A DNA stretch of 64,000 nt. Source: Telmatactis stephensoni. Its lineage: Eukaryota > Cnidaria > Anthozoa > Actiniaria > Isophelliidae. The notes beneath the pieces were generated by a model, which saw nothing but the letters and a program-made list of their open reading frames with translations, made no database searches and was not told the origin of the DNA. The position numbers and the translations under genes were made by a program. Location: NCBI GenBank assembly GCA_029948255.1, contig JALIZF010001701.1, positions 434,001 to 498,000 on the forward strand. The letters are read 5' to 3'. Numbering within the stretch: the stretch's first letter is position 1; each line of letters begins with the position of its first letter. Shown piece after piece: positions 12,946-22,509 of this stretch.

Positions 12946-14430
12946 TTAATATTTTTCCCAACCGGGTATGGACTGAATCATGGCTCTTATTCGTTGTGAG
13001 CGTCTCGGAGGTTGGAACACCTGTCCTCTATACTTATGTTCATCTTGATAACGTATCCACCTGGGATCAGCTTGGGGTTTTTCTTTAGTGGATGGGGGTG
13101 TGAGAGGGAACTCTACGCTCGACAGAGTGATGGGAGTGGAAGTAGAGGGTTGGTCTACTTTTAATGGAGTCGATGGTATCTCCTCTCTACCCTGTGGAAC
13201 ACTAGATTTAAAAGGTGTTCTGACTTTGGATGTCAGGCGTTCTAGGAATGAGGGTGTTTTAGGTGTTGCCATGCCAACACCACTGTCACTGGTCACACTT
13301 GTAGGAGACACGTTTTTCGGAGTCGTCACGTTAGCTGGGGGCTGACTCTGGTCGACCAATGTTGATACGGTTGAGATGGGTTCCAGTCTCGGTATCGCTG
13401 GACCGGTATTGGAGAGTTGTTGTTGTAGAGCAAGGTAATGATTAAACAGTGGACCATATTCTTTGATTTTCACCTCTGGAGGTAGGGTGGGGTCTTTCAA
13501 AATGGCGTCCATCTGTTCTTCTAGTTCCTGCATGGCTTTCAGTTGGGGTGGTTGTAAGTACCCTTGACGCTCAAAAAAGCTAGCGATGGTCTTTACGGCA
13601 TCCGATTGACCTCCAGTCTGCGATGGACGAGCATCATTTGGAAGAACGTTGGTACGCAGTCGACACCTCTCGGGGGTGTTGGGTTTGAGATCGACGAACA
13701 GGTAGCCGTAAGGCCGCTGAACAGCAGCCTCGTACTTTTGAAGAAACTGGTCTGTTTTTCCTGGATACATTTGTTTTCCCAACGTCATGATTTGTAGTTT
13801 GTCTCTTGGGTTTTTAAATAAGATAAGGTATGCAGCGTTCAGACTCAGAGTGCGCATGATTTTTCCTTGAAAATATAGATTCTGCGTAAGAAAAATCACA
13901 CTGAGGTTTCGATGATGAGATCCTTTGGTAAATAAATTCAAGATACGTTTGTCGTTGGAGGTCTCGGTCATTTGATCGTCAATGACCATCAGATTGTTGA
14001 TCTCGGGGTTAAAATACCAATCCTCATCCAGGTCGTGGGGTATACCTTTGACAAACTCGATCCCAGGGACCGTTTTGAGCATCCGGTCGTAGGCCGGTTG
14101 CCATTGAGAGTAACTCCATACAATACGTTGAGGTGGAGGTTGGATGACTTGTTTGGCATGTTCCAGTAGGATTTGAACCCAGACCGTTTTCCCAGAGCCG
14201 GTCATTCCAGCCACTAAGGCTGTGAATGGGTGGAGTAATTGAAACCGGTCACATTTGGTTTCCACTTGAGGTTTTGTCTGAGGGTAGGGAGTAAACCGCT
14301 GAACACCTTTCTGTGATTTGCCTTCCCGTAGTATTCGTGTCCGATCTGGGCCATCAATTTTGTGAACACGACTTAAGTGACATGATACATTTTACACAAA
14401 CTTGCTGCACATAGGACACGTCCGACCCAT
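12946..14430 (-). pseudogene. FtsK/HerA-type DNA-packaging ATPase, broken by one early stop
   Basis: The protein is the viral genome-packaging ATPase of Polinton/adintovirus-type elements, which would drive DNA into capsids. The long open part (12946-14265, 439 codons, opening at a GTG) has Walker A (GMTGSGKT, residues 20-27), Walker B (LMVIDD, 92-97) and a sensor-like TQN (127-129). It then has a Pro/Ser/Thr-rich tail and a basic Arg-rich C-terminus. The frame continues upstream to an ATG at 14428-14430 that starts a Cys-x2-Cys...His-x3-His zinc-finger-like segment. A TAA at 14392-14394 falls inside that finger. Between this stop and Walker A the frame has no ATG, so the intact product probably cannot be made from this copy. 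A short unseen intron is the alternative. The gene is divergent from the 15047 gene, across a microsatellite. Confidence 0.8.
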
Positions 14431-14499
14431 CCTGTGTCTATTAAAAGAATGAAACATCAACGTAAAACAATCCTATTTATTGCTATTTCACTGTCCAAT

Positions 14500-14957
14500 C
14501 CAATCCTATCCTATCCTATATCCTATCCTATCCTATTCTATATCCCATCCTATCCTATCCTATATCCTATCCTATCCTATCCTATCCTATCCTATTCTAT
14601 CCTATCCTATCCTATTCTATATCCTATCCTATCCTATTCTATATCCTATCCTATCTTATTCTATATCCTATCCTATCCTATTCTATATCCTATCCTATCC
14701 TATCCTATTCTATATCCTATCCTATCCTATTCTATATCCTATCCTATCCTATCCTATCCTATTCTATATCCTATCCTATTCTATATCCTATCCTATCCTA
14801 TTCTATATCCTATCCTATCCTATTCTATATCCTATCCTATCCTATTCTATATCCTATCCTATCCTATTCTATATCCTATCCTATCCTATCCTATCCTATC
14901 CTATCCTATCCTATCCTATCCTATCCTATCCTATCCTATTCTATATCCTATCCTATC
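14500..14957. repeat. (TCCTA)n microsatellite
   Basis: About 460 bp of TATCC pentamers, regularly interspersed with TATTC variants. It fills the gap between the divergent ATPase gene and the 15047 gene. It keeps two frames open by chance (166 and 183 codons of Ser-Tyr-Pro-Ile-Leu repeats), which are not genes. Confidence 0.95.
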
Positions 14958-15046
14958 TAAGTCATATGCAATTATTTTAAAATGAGAATAAAAAGTATTG
15001 ACTTAACTTATACATCTCATTTTAAGGTGTCTTCCGTACTGACAAC

Positions 15047-15373
15047 ATGAGTCGTTTGATCCGTGACCATTTTGGGTATTTGTATCATTTAACCAATTGT
15101 CCTCCTCATCAGAGAACGCTTTTACTGGCCACCGCTAGTCCAGAACAGGTTCATGCCATTTGTGAAGTTTGCTCGAATTTATCCAAAGGCACTATACCAG
15201 TGTCACAAGTGCAAAAAGAAAGACTGAGAAAGCATGTGGACGACATACGGGAATTGGCCGACCCATCCGTTCCTTTCAAAACCAAGAAACAAACTCTAGC
15301 GCAACGCGGTGGTGGTTTTGTGTCCGATATCATGTCACCCCTGGTGTCGGCTCTGAAGTTGTTTTTGTTTTAA
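15047..15373 (+). CDS. Small Polinton/adintovirus-type protein with C-terminal QRGGGF motif
   Basis: This is a 108-residue ORF with a clean ATG, open from just after the microsatellite to a TAA. The N-terminal half has two Cys and several Leu/His. Residues 60-85 are basic and helical in character. The C-terminus has QRGGGF (about residues 86-91) followed by a hydrophobic tail. From memory, short proteins ending in a Gly-rich motif plus hydrophobic tail occur beside the packaging ATPase in adintovirus-like clusters of invertebrate genomes. A core or membrane-active role has been suggested for some viral counterparts. The function here is unproven. It is followed after 57 bp by the 15431 gene on the same strand. 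Confidence 0.6.
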   Translation: MSRLIRDHFGYLYHLTNCPPHQRTLLLATASPEQVHAICEVCSNLSKGTIPVSQVQKERLRKHVDDIRELADPSVPFKTKKQTLAQRGGGFVSDIMSPLVSALKLFLF

Positions 15374-15430
15374 ATATTCCTGTCCATAAAGAAGAAGCTC
15401 ATTTCGACGTTGATCATTTGAGGAAGCAAC

Positions 15431-16057
15431 ATGAAAAGAGCACGGAGCGAGTCCACTGATTCTGTAGACAGTATTGCTTCTTACACCGAAGAGGCCACTT
15501 TTGACGATAACGATATTGAAAAGGTTTTGCAGAAACTCTCCCAGAGTATCCCCGAAGAAAAGGCGCTCGCATTTCTTCACACCCTGTCAGCTTCGAAAAG
15601 TATTTTATACTGGAACTCCCATGGGGAGATGATGTATCATGAGCGAAGAATTCCTGTCACCAGCATTGGAGAGCTCATTGAGTATGTCATGTTACCTTAC
15701 AATTTGGATGTTAAAGTACCTCGTGGGTTGAAAACGTTCACTCAAGGATTATCAGAGATTGGTATTGACAAGAAACTGATCCGTAACAAAAGGGTTCTGG
15801 CAGATTTGGTTGCCAGGCAACCGGAAGAGGACGAGACAGATAGCGAAACTAGTGACCAAACCTCTGAAAGAGAAACTTCAGAGTCGGACAGGGAGAGTGT
15901 TGGTGAAAGCTTAGAGTCACAGGAACATTCAGAACCGGAAAGTTCAGAATCAGACGATGAACCCCTAGAGTGTCACGTCTGCCGTGACTTCAAATCGTTC
16001 TATTCCATACCCACGGGCGGATCTAGAGTAGTTCACTTAGTTTCCGGAAACTACTGA
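15431..16057 (+). CDS. Polinton-like element protein, acidic Ser/Glu-rich, unassigned
   Basis: This is a 208-residue ORF. The N-terminus is Ser-rich. Residues ~25-135 look like a compact mostly helical domain (DIEKVLQKLSQS... through SIGELIEYVM and a Lys-rich segment). Residues ~136-190 are a strongly acidic Ser/Glu/Asp tract. The C-terminal ~30 residues contain a CHVC pair. I do not recognise a catalytic motif. Position, strand and spacing (57 bp after the 15047 gene) suggest co-expression with it as an element structural or accessory protein. Two AATAAA signals follow at 16089 and 16095, giving a credible 3' end. Confidence 0.6.
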   Translation: MKRARSESTDSVDSIASYTEEATFDDNDIEKVLQKLSQSIPEEKALAFLHTLSASKSILYWNSHGEMMYHERRIPVTSIGELIEYVMLPYNLDVKVPRGLKTFTQGLSEIGIDKKLIRNKRVLADLVARQPEEDETDSETSDQTSERETSESDRESVGESLESQEHSEPESSESDDEPLECHVCRDFKSFYSIPTGGSRVVHLVSGNY

Positions 16058-16475
16058 GATTTTTCCCAGAAAAAAGAATTATTGAGATAATAAAAATAAA
16101 TAATACAAATGGAACAAGTTTAAGTGTATTTTACCTTTATTTGGACGCCATTTTGAATTATTTCCACAGGAAACCCACATGTTCCCAGGCTATTTTTGTA
16201 GCCTTTTCAAGTTTTGTTGAGGGAGGGGTCCCACAGGAATTTCTAGCTATCATAACGTGCTAGTTCACAGTTTGGTATCCCTGTGTGAACTACTGCACCG
16301 GAAATAAAACACCCCGCCAGTAGTTTCCGAAGTGATTCACAGGAAGTAAAACACCCCACAAGTGGTTCACACAGGAAACCCACAGTCAAACCAAGCACAA
16401 ATTTACCATTCCAACTTGATTCTGATTGGCTAAAATCGGCGTAAACTAGTCCAGAAACTACTGACAAAAGTATAA
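16057..16475 (+). promoter_or_regulatory. Candidate promoter: repeated CACAGGAA/CACCGGAA boxes and a TATA box
   Basis: A TATAAAAG motif starts at 16471, about 70 bp before the 16540 ATG. Upstream, Ets-like CACAGGAA or CACCGGAA boxes recur five times between about 16165 and 16376. Several are followed by ACCCACA or TAAAACACCCC. A TTTCCGGAAA palindrome lies at about 16041. The arrangement resembles a TATA promoter with a clustered factor-binding array. Confidence 0.45.
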
Positions 16476-16539
16476 AAGGGCCAGCCTACCCTGGTGAGGT
16501 TCTTTGTCCATTGGAATCTTCGAACTCGTAACGAACAAA

Positions 16540-16635
16540 ATGAAACACATGATCGAACGAACTTTCTTCAATTGTGGAACTGTTGCGGTTGAAATTCAAC
16601 GTAAACAAGGAAATTGGGCAAATATTAAGCTCTAA
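16540..16635 (+). CDS. Possible 31-residue micro-ORF downstream of a TATA box
   Basis: The first ATG after the TATAAAAG at 16471 opens a 31-codon frame ending TAA, with one Cys and several basic residues. A donor-like CTCG|GTAAGC lies about 23 bp after the stop, so the transcript may be spliced onward, possibly to the 17415 zinc-ribbon exon. No similarity is recognised. It may be a short leader peptide or non-coding. Confidence 0.3.
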   Translation: MKHMIERTFFNCGTVAVEIQRKQGNWANIKL

Positions 16636-17414
16636 GTTTAAGCTTGAGCTAACAGTTTCCTCGGTAAGCTATATTTACAATTGATAGCTGATGTTTTATA
16701 TGACTAGTTTTACTGAAATGTTCATGCGAACTCTGACCTTCAAACAGTGCGTTGGAATTTGGTTTCTTGCTTCCCCCACTTCAAACAACCAACCAAAAGG
16801 TACTCATAAAGATCTCTAAAATCCTAGGGCGATCGTGTAACAGCGAAATATAATTTCGGTTTTTAGTTTAATAATAGATATTCGTATTCTTGATTTTCAG
16901 TATGATGGTTTGTCTCACGTCCACCAGCATGGCGGCAAACTTTTAAGAACATAATTTCAAACACAAAAGTGGCAAATATAACTTATTTTAACTACAATTA
17001 GCAATTCAAAGTGTATATAAACACAAAATACTGTGGTTTGAAAGAATTTGTAGTGATTTCCCCGGCTTTTCAGGCGCGTGACTTTGCGTTGTGTGACATA
17101 ACACCGGCTACAACTCTTGCCGAATAAAACATTTTGTGCATCAAATTATTTCGATATAAGTTCAAAAATTATCTAAAAAACAGTTTCCTAGACCATATTT
17201 TAGAATAAAATCGATTGGATGTGAAATTAAATTGAGTTAGATTTTTCTTGAACCTATGACGACGACTTGATCAGTGTCTGAGTTCGGATGATTTTAAAAA
17301 ATTGTAGTAATGTGTTTATTGTGGGTGCTAATGCTCAGAATATGCAAAGTGTAAATGGTATCATAGGATTTAATGATATTAAGTTTCGGTCGAGTTGGAA
17401 ACTACTCAGTCAAA
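16636..17414. other. Element-internal non-coding stretch
   Basis: No ORF worth calling is present. Acceptor-like pyrimidine-AG sites at about 16900 (TTGATTTTCAG) and 17072 (GGCTTTTCAG) could belong to an intron between the 16540 leader and the 17415 gene. That is inference only. Confidence 0.35.
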
Positions 17415-17672
17415 ATGCTAGATCCGCCCCTGATACCTGTAGTGCAATGCCCCAGATGCCTGTGGCGCGAAGGTTACTATTGTCGTGACGACCAACTGGT
17501 TGAATGCGATATTTGCTCACACGTCTTTGCCGTAGATGATCATACCACGAAAGTCAAGTTTTGTCGTTGTCGAGACTGTGATGCAGTCCATCAATTGTCG
17601 TTGAAATTCAAGAAATTAAAACTCATGGATGATCACGATGACAATCAAGAAGAATCCGAAAGCGAATTGTAA
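17415..17672 (+). CDS. Small zinc-ribbon protein of the Polinton-like element
   Basis: This is an 85-residue ORF. An in-frame upstream ATG at 17373 would add 14 residues, but 17415 is preferred because the Cys motifs follow it directly. It has CPRC, ECDIC and CRCRDC pairs spread over about 45 residues, the spacing of a two-knuckle zinc ribbon, then a Lys-rich segment and an acidic Asp/Glu tail. An AATAAA lies at 17686-17691. Zinc-ribbon proteins of this size in virus-like elements often act in transcription or DNA binding, but no specific family is recognised. The nested element is inserted 169 bp downstream, beyond the poly(A) signal. Confidence 0.55.
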   Translation: MLDPPLIPVVQCPRCLWREGYYCRDDQLVECDICSHVFAVDDHTTKVKFCRCRDCDAVHQLSLKFKKLKLMDDHDDNQEESESEL

Positions 17673-17835
17673 CATCCCAAACGTTAATAAATGAGGACGT
17701 TTGACACTAAATTTGTGTGTGGTTTGTCTGACTACCTTTCAAGATCTGAATTTACATTGTTGAAACCGTTCAGAGTGATTTATTTATCTCTTTATGATCT
17801 CATGTATAAACTGTTCTCTCGCTGACTTTACGAGT

Positions 17836-17841
17836 CACAAA
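17836..17841. other. Target-site duplication of the nested element, left copy (CACAAA)
   Basis: CACAAA directly precedes the left TIR and recurs exactly at 27772-27777 directly after the right TIR. Confidence 0.8.
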
Positions 17842-18550
17842 TATGGCGTACCAAACCGTTCAAAATGTGTCTGGTATTTCCGATGTCGCTAATAACCATT
17901 ACCGACATCGGTTATTCAATTATCGATGTCGGTTATTCAGGCCTTTCTCTACTGTCGGGTTCGAAATGTGTCTGGTATTTCCCATGTCGCTAATAAACAA
18001 TACCGACATCGGTTATTCAATTATCGATGTCGGTTATTTAGAGCTCTCTCTACTGTCGGGTTCGAATTCTCGACGTCCGATTTTCGATGTCGGTTATTCA
18101 GAGCTCTCTGTACTGTCGGGTTCGAATTCTCGACGTCCGATTTTTCGATGTCGGTTATTCAATTTTCCGTGCCGTTATTTCGAATGTCCAATTTGCTCCT
18201 TAATTTGCCATTCCCGATGTCGGTTATGTAATTCGTCTATGTCTGTAATATTTCGGGTTTTCCGACGTCGTTTTCTAAATTATAACGATGTCAACTTTCA
18301 AGTAATGACATCATCAGATATAGCCCACTGGTTATTAATCTCCGATGTCGGTTATTCAAAAATTAATTCATACACCACAAATGAATAAATGGTTGAGTAA
18401 ATGAATAAATGGAATCAATCAATCAATAAACGAGAGAATGAATGAGTGAATGAATAAAATATAAATTAATCAATCAATCAATCAATCAATTAATCAATCA
18501 ATCAATTATCGAACGAACGAATGAATGAATGAAATATATATATAAAGAAA
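17842..18550. repeat. Left TIR of the nested element
   Basis: It is near-identical to the reverse complement of 27058-27771. The first ~520 bp contains about nine CGATGTCGG/CCGACATCGG units, several as back-to-back palindromes. The inner ~190 bp is AATGA/CAAT simple sequence in which the arms drift apart. Confidence 0.85.
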
Positions 18551-19157
18551 TAATGAAATGATAATTGACTAAATGAAAATAAAATGAATGAATAAATGAA
18601 TTATTGATGATTGAATGAGTGAATGAATGAAAGAATGAATGAAAGACAGAAAGCAAGAAAGAAAACATGAATGAGTGAATGATTGAATGAATGGGTGGAT
18701 GAATTGATGGATGGAAAATGAATCAATTAATTTATGAACAGAATCGAATAAATAAAACCTGAAAAATGAAAATCAAAGAAAAGAAAAAGGTGATGGAAAT
18801 AAGAAAGAAAAAAAACGGACTCTTGGAAAAGTCAGTATTGCACTTCTTTTTATATGTATTCTCATTTGTGCATAGAAAATTTATAAATCTAATAGTGAAA
18901 GAGAGAATAACGGCCAGTAGGAATAGATATAAAAAATGGAAGAGCAAAAACCAGGGAAAAAAAGGAAAATAAGAATCCAATTTATTTTCAATTCCCCCTC
19001 ATCCCTTGGGCCTATCTGTCGAGACAATGAAGTATTGCATGCTTTTGGTGTTTGTATTCTATCACAGGTTAGTTGCACTTAATCTGTAAAATTGCACTAT
19101 AAAGTAATGCAAAATAGTATTACTAAACAATCAAAAACAAAGGATTTTGTACTATAG
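18551..19157. other. Nested-element interior: simple-sequence DNA
   Basis: AATGAATG and GAAAGAAA runs continue to about 18830, followed by ordinary AT-rich sequence. No gene is supported. Confidence 0.5.
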
Positions 19158-19164
19158 TTACTAT

Positions 19165-19430
19165 CAAGAGACCATAATACTAAGAGAGCGAAGCTCAGCA
19201 TTGATGTCTGGCGGCTAAGGCTATTTTTAGTAACTTCGCCATCGCGCGCGCAAGGCACTTACTGACAAGAATTCAAACGGTCCCTTCCGCGCGCACGCCA
19301 AAAAGCAAATTCTATTGGTTGAGGGCCTTGCGCGCGCGATTGCCGAAGTTACTAAAAATAGCCTTAGCCGCCACGAACATGGCACAGACATCAATACTGA
19401 GCTTCGCTCTCTTAGTATTATGGTCTCTTG
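19165..19430. mobile_element. 266-bp foldback MITE with 7-bp target duplication
   Basis: The ends CAAGAGACCATAATACTAAG and their complement are exact, and the arms continue through AGAGCGAAGCTCAG and GGCTATTTTTAGTAACTTCG. TTACTAT flanks both sides (19158-19164 and 19431-19437). The centre is rich in GCGCGC. No ORF is credible. Confidence 0.8.
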
Positions 19431-19835
19431 TTACTATATATTTTGTACTTTCTCACAGGTTAAGTGCAATCACTCTTAGGTTATCACCCTACACCAGTTT
19501 CAACTTGCATATATAAGCCAAATAATGTATAGTGCACTGAACTCCACTCCACAAATTAATTGATTGTGTATGTGTTATAAGTCATAGTTGCATTAAAGAT
19601 GCATAAAACTGATAGAGAAATGCACCATTTCAAGTTCATTCCCAAATTTTTATAATTCAACCCCCATTCAAATAATCACATTTATTAATAGTCTTGAAGT
19701 GAAGAAAAAATCAGAAAAAGAAACACAGGTTTTCAAATAATTGTATTTAAATACTGAAGAACAGAAAATACAAACTAATTGTGTAAAATACAAACTGGAT
19801 TTGGTTTCAGTCAGCGTTTTTATTGTCTATAGTTT

Positions 19836-21610
19836 TAAGTTTGACATTACATCATCTTTGATAAGTAATTTTTCAAGTCAGTGAAACCTTCATTATGATC
19901 ACAGCAAATGTTACTTCTAAAGGCACCTACAAAAGAAAACAAAACGATTACTGTGAGTTGAAACAATTAACAGTGCAGACATACTTCACTTACCATAAAA
20001 AAATATTTTTTTACTTGACTTCTTGTCAAAATTAATGCGTCCCTGGAACTATCTGTAAAGATAAAACAGAAAAAGAGGAAGCAACCCCGCAAGATGGACC
20101 TACAAGTCTCTAAACAATAGTAAAAATTATAGATATGAAAAAACAAGAGATATCTTAATAGCTCAATAGATAACAACAACAACAAAAATAACACATCAAT
20201 CAAAGGAACAGCAAAACACTGGATACAGCAAAATGTAAAAGGCGGCCCAGAGGCACTCCTTACCAGCCGATAACAAGCCACTTCAGAATGAACAGGGACC
20301 ATGACCCCCCTGAACAAACTACCAGGTGCTCATCAAAGGCGGCCCAGAGGCACTCCTTACCAGCCAATCACAATCCCTCCCTTAAACAAAAACAATTGCT
20401 TGCAAGAGGCGGCCCAGAGGCACTCCTTACCAGCCAATCACAAGCCACTTCAGAATGAACAGGGACCATGACCCCCCTGAACAAACTACCAGGTGCTCAT
20501 CAAAGGCGGCCCAGAGGCACTCCTTACCAGCCAATCACAATCCCTCCCTTAAACAGAAACAATTGCTTGCAAGAGGCAGCCCAGAGGCACTCCTTACCAG
20601 CCAATCACAAGCCACTTCAGAATGAACAGGGACCATGACCCCCCTGAACAAACTACCAGGTGCTCATCAAAGGCGGCCCAGAGGCACTCCTTACCAGCCA
20701 ATCACAATCCCTCCCTTAAACAAATACAATTACTTGCAAGAGGCGGCCCAGAGGCACTCCTTACCAGCCAATCACAAGCCACTTCAGAATGAACAGGGAC
20801 CATGACCCCCCTGAACAAACTACCAGGTGCTCATCAAAGGCGGCCCAGAGGCACTCTTTACCAGCCAATTACAAGCCACTTAAAATATAAACAATATGCA
20901 ACAGTATAAACAATAAACAATATAAAAATTGGAAGTAAAATTGATATTAATAATAATAATAATATTAAAAAGAATAACAATAATAATAATAATAAAAGTA
21001 ATAATAAGAGTAATAACAATGGTGATGATGATAACTTCACCACGCATGTAATACAATACATGCATAACCAAAGATTTCGGTGAATATCTTAATTGACACT
21101 GAATAACAATAAATTATTAACAACGACAAAAAAGATATAAATATATATATACAGAAAATGTAGACAAATACAGTCAGACTGCAACAACATCAGGAAAGTA
21201 ATGTGAGCTTAAATATAAATATAGAAATACAACTAAAGTATTTTAAAAAGACAAGCAGGCAATCTTATGGTTTCCCTCCTCTGTAAGTACTATGTACTCA
21301 CCTAGTTTACTCTATGGTAGTGATCAGCATATGACATAACCCTAAAATCGAGTGAAAACAATTAAAACTAACCGATGCATTCATCACACAAAAATTGCTG
21401 ATACAGTTCGTAGGAGCTACCAATGGAGAAGGATCTAGAAGCAATTGATTATACCAATAAACTGCAAAAGCTTTAAGGAGAAGAACGCATAATAAAGGTA
21501 AAAGTTCGTAAACACAACATATTCCCCACAGCTGACTTACCGATACATTTAGGGAAAATTTTCTGTTATTCTTTACTGTGTACATACTTTGACGCGCCAC
21601 TAGTGTTCGC
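19836..21610 (-). CDS. Possible small spliced gene, unassigned
   Basis: On the minus strand four exon-like segments have reasonable splice sites. One contains an ATG near 21617 and ends at donor TCG|GTAAGTCA near 21538. A 25-bp exon lies at about 21372-21396. A third lies at about 19992-20052 between TTTACAG and ATG|GTAAGTG. A last begins after TTTTGTAG near 19930. The first three are phase-compatible, while the last reads to an early stop in the required phase. The peptide contains a CDEC motif and is otherwise unrecognised. It lies downstream of the TRAF gene on the same strand. Confidence 0.22.
20241..20880. repeat. 167-bp higher-order tandem repeat (97 + 70 bp)
   Basis: A box starting GGCGGCCCAGAGGCACTCC recurs at 20241, 20338, 20408, 20505, 20575, 20672, 20742 and 20839. 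Spacings alternate 97 and 70 bp, giving about four copies of a 167-bp unit. The two half-units share the box and the following ACCAGCCAATCACAA but differ after it. Copies are nearly identical. Confidence 0.95.
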
Positions 21611-22509
21611 ATTCTTATGAACAGAAGCGATTCCAAACTTGAATTTGTAGGTTTACTTTTTCATTATTCGATTGAAAATGAGAATAAGAATACTTTGAGA
21701 AAATGGTAGATGGCCGTACAACCGAAATAACAGTTTTGGGGGTAGATAAAAGTTAACTTTTGCAATCTTTCGTCCGTACCACGCCGCACCACGCTACTTG
21801 AGTTGCCTCGTGTTGTAATGTCGTCTCAAGTTTCAACGCCACACAGGTCACCCAAACGGAAATGAATTTGTATGGTTACTTTGATGGTAGTGTGTTCTAG
21901 TGAAATTATCGTAGTTCACTAAATACAGTTGAACTTAAGTTAAAAGAGCTATTGTATAGATAGTATAGTATAAATAGCTAGCTGAAGAAAACTACAATGT
22001 AGGAACCTTTAGTTTTATCGAGTATCCTGTGGCCCCAAAATACTTTACTTGTCATCACGTTGTCAAGTCCCCCGCCCGCTCTCCTTTCCTCCTCAATCTT
22101 TCGAGAGCTGATTATGAAATTGAAAATTTTAAACGTTTGAAAGCTTTTATGCATGCGTTTATCACAATTTATCATATATCGGCTTTTGTTTAGTTAACAA
22201 TTAAAAAAAATTATAATAAATTATAATGACGACGCCAGTGTATGAAGATCGAAAATCAGTTTCGGCCGAATACCGCTCATGTTTTTGTATTTCCGCTCAC
22301 CCCGAGCCGGAAACGAGCCAAAACACGCCAGCTGCTTTCTTCGGCTAACTCTTTGATTTTCAGGAGTTTTTATCAAGGGTTCGCATTCTACCCCAAATAT
22401 TAAAAAGCACTCGCAGTTATTTTTCACACAATCACAAATTCACTTAATGACGTTCACTAACAGTCTTTACTAAAAGTACTTGAATATGATCTGACAAGAT
22501 ACTTTTGAT
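20881..22509. other. Nested-element interior between satellite and TRAF gene
   Basis: Contains (AAT)n-rich sequence near 20945-21020, which keeps shadow ORFs open, and the low-confidence exons described at 19836-21610. The rest, including the presumed 3' region of the TRAF gene, shows nothing further. Confidence 0.45.

Noticed and set aside
14434..14985. Two long overlapping ORFs rich in Ser, Tyr, Pro, Ile and Leu
   Set aside because: They are produced by the (TCCTA)n microsatellite. A pentanucleotide repeat without stops keeps frames open by itself.
17843..18388. 181-codon ORF and its inverted counterpart at 27243-27782
   Set aside because: They lie in the nested-element TIRs and follow the repeat unit. 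The same sequence is open in two frames.
20241..20880. Regular direct repeats resembling a CRISPR array
   Set aside because: The intervals between the boxes are themselves repeated rather than unique, there are no cas genes, and the DNA is eukaryotic. It is a satellite.
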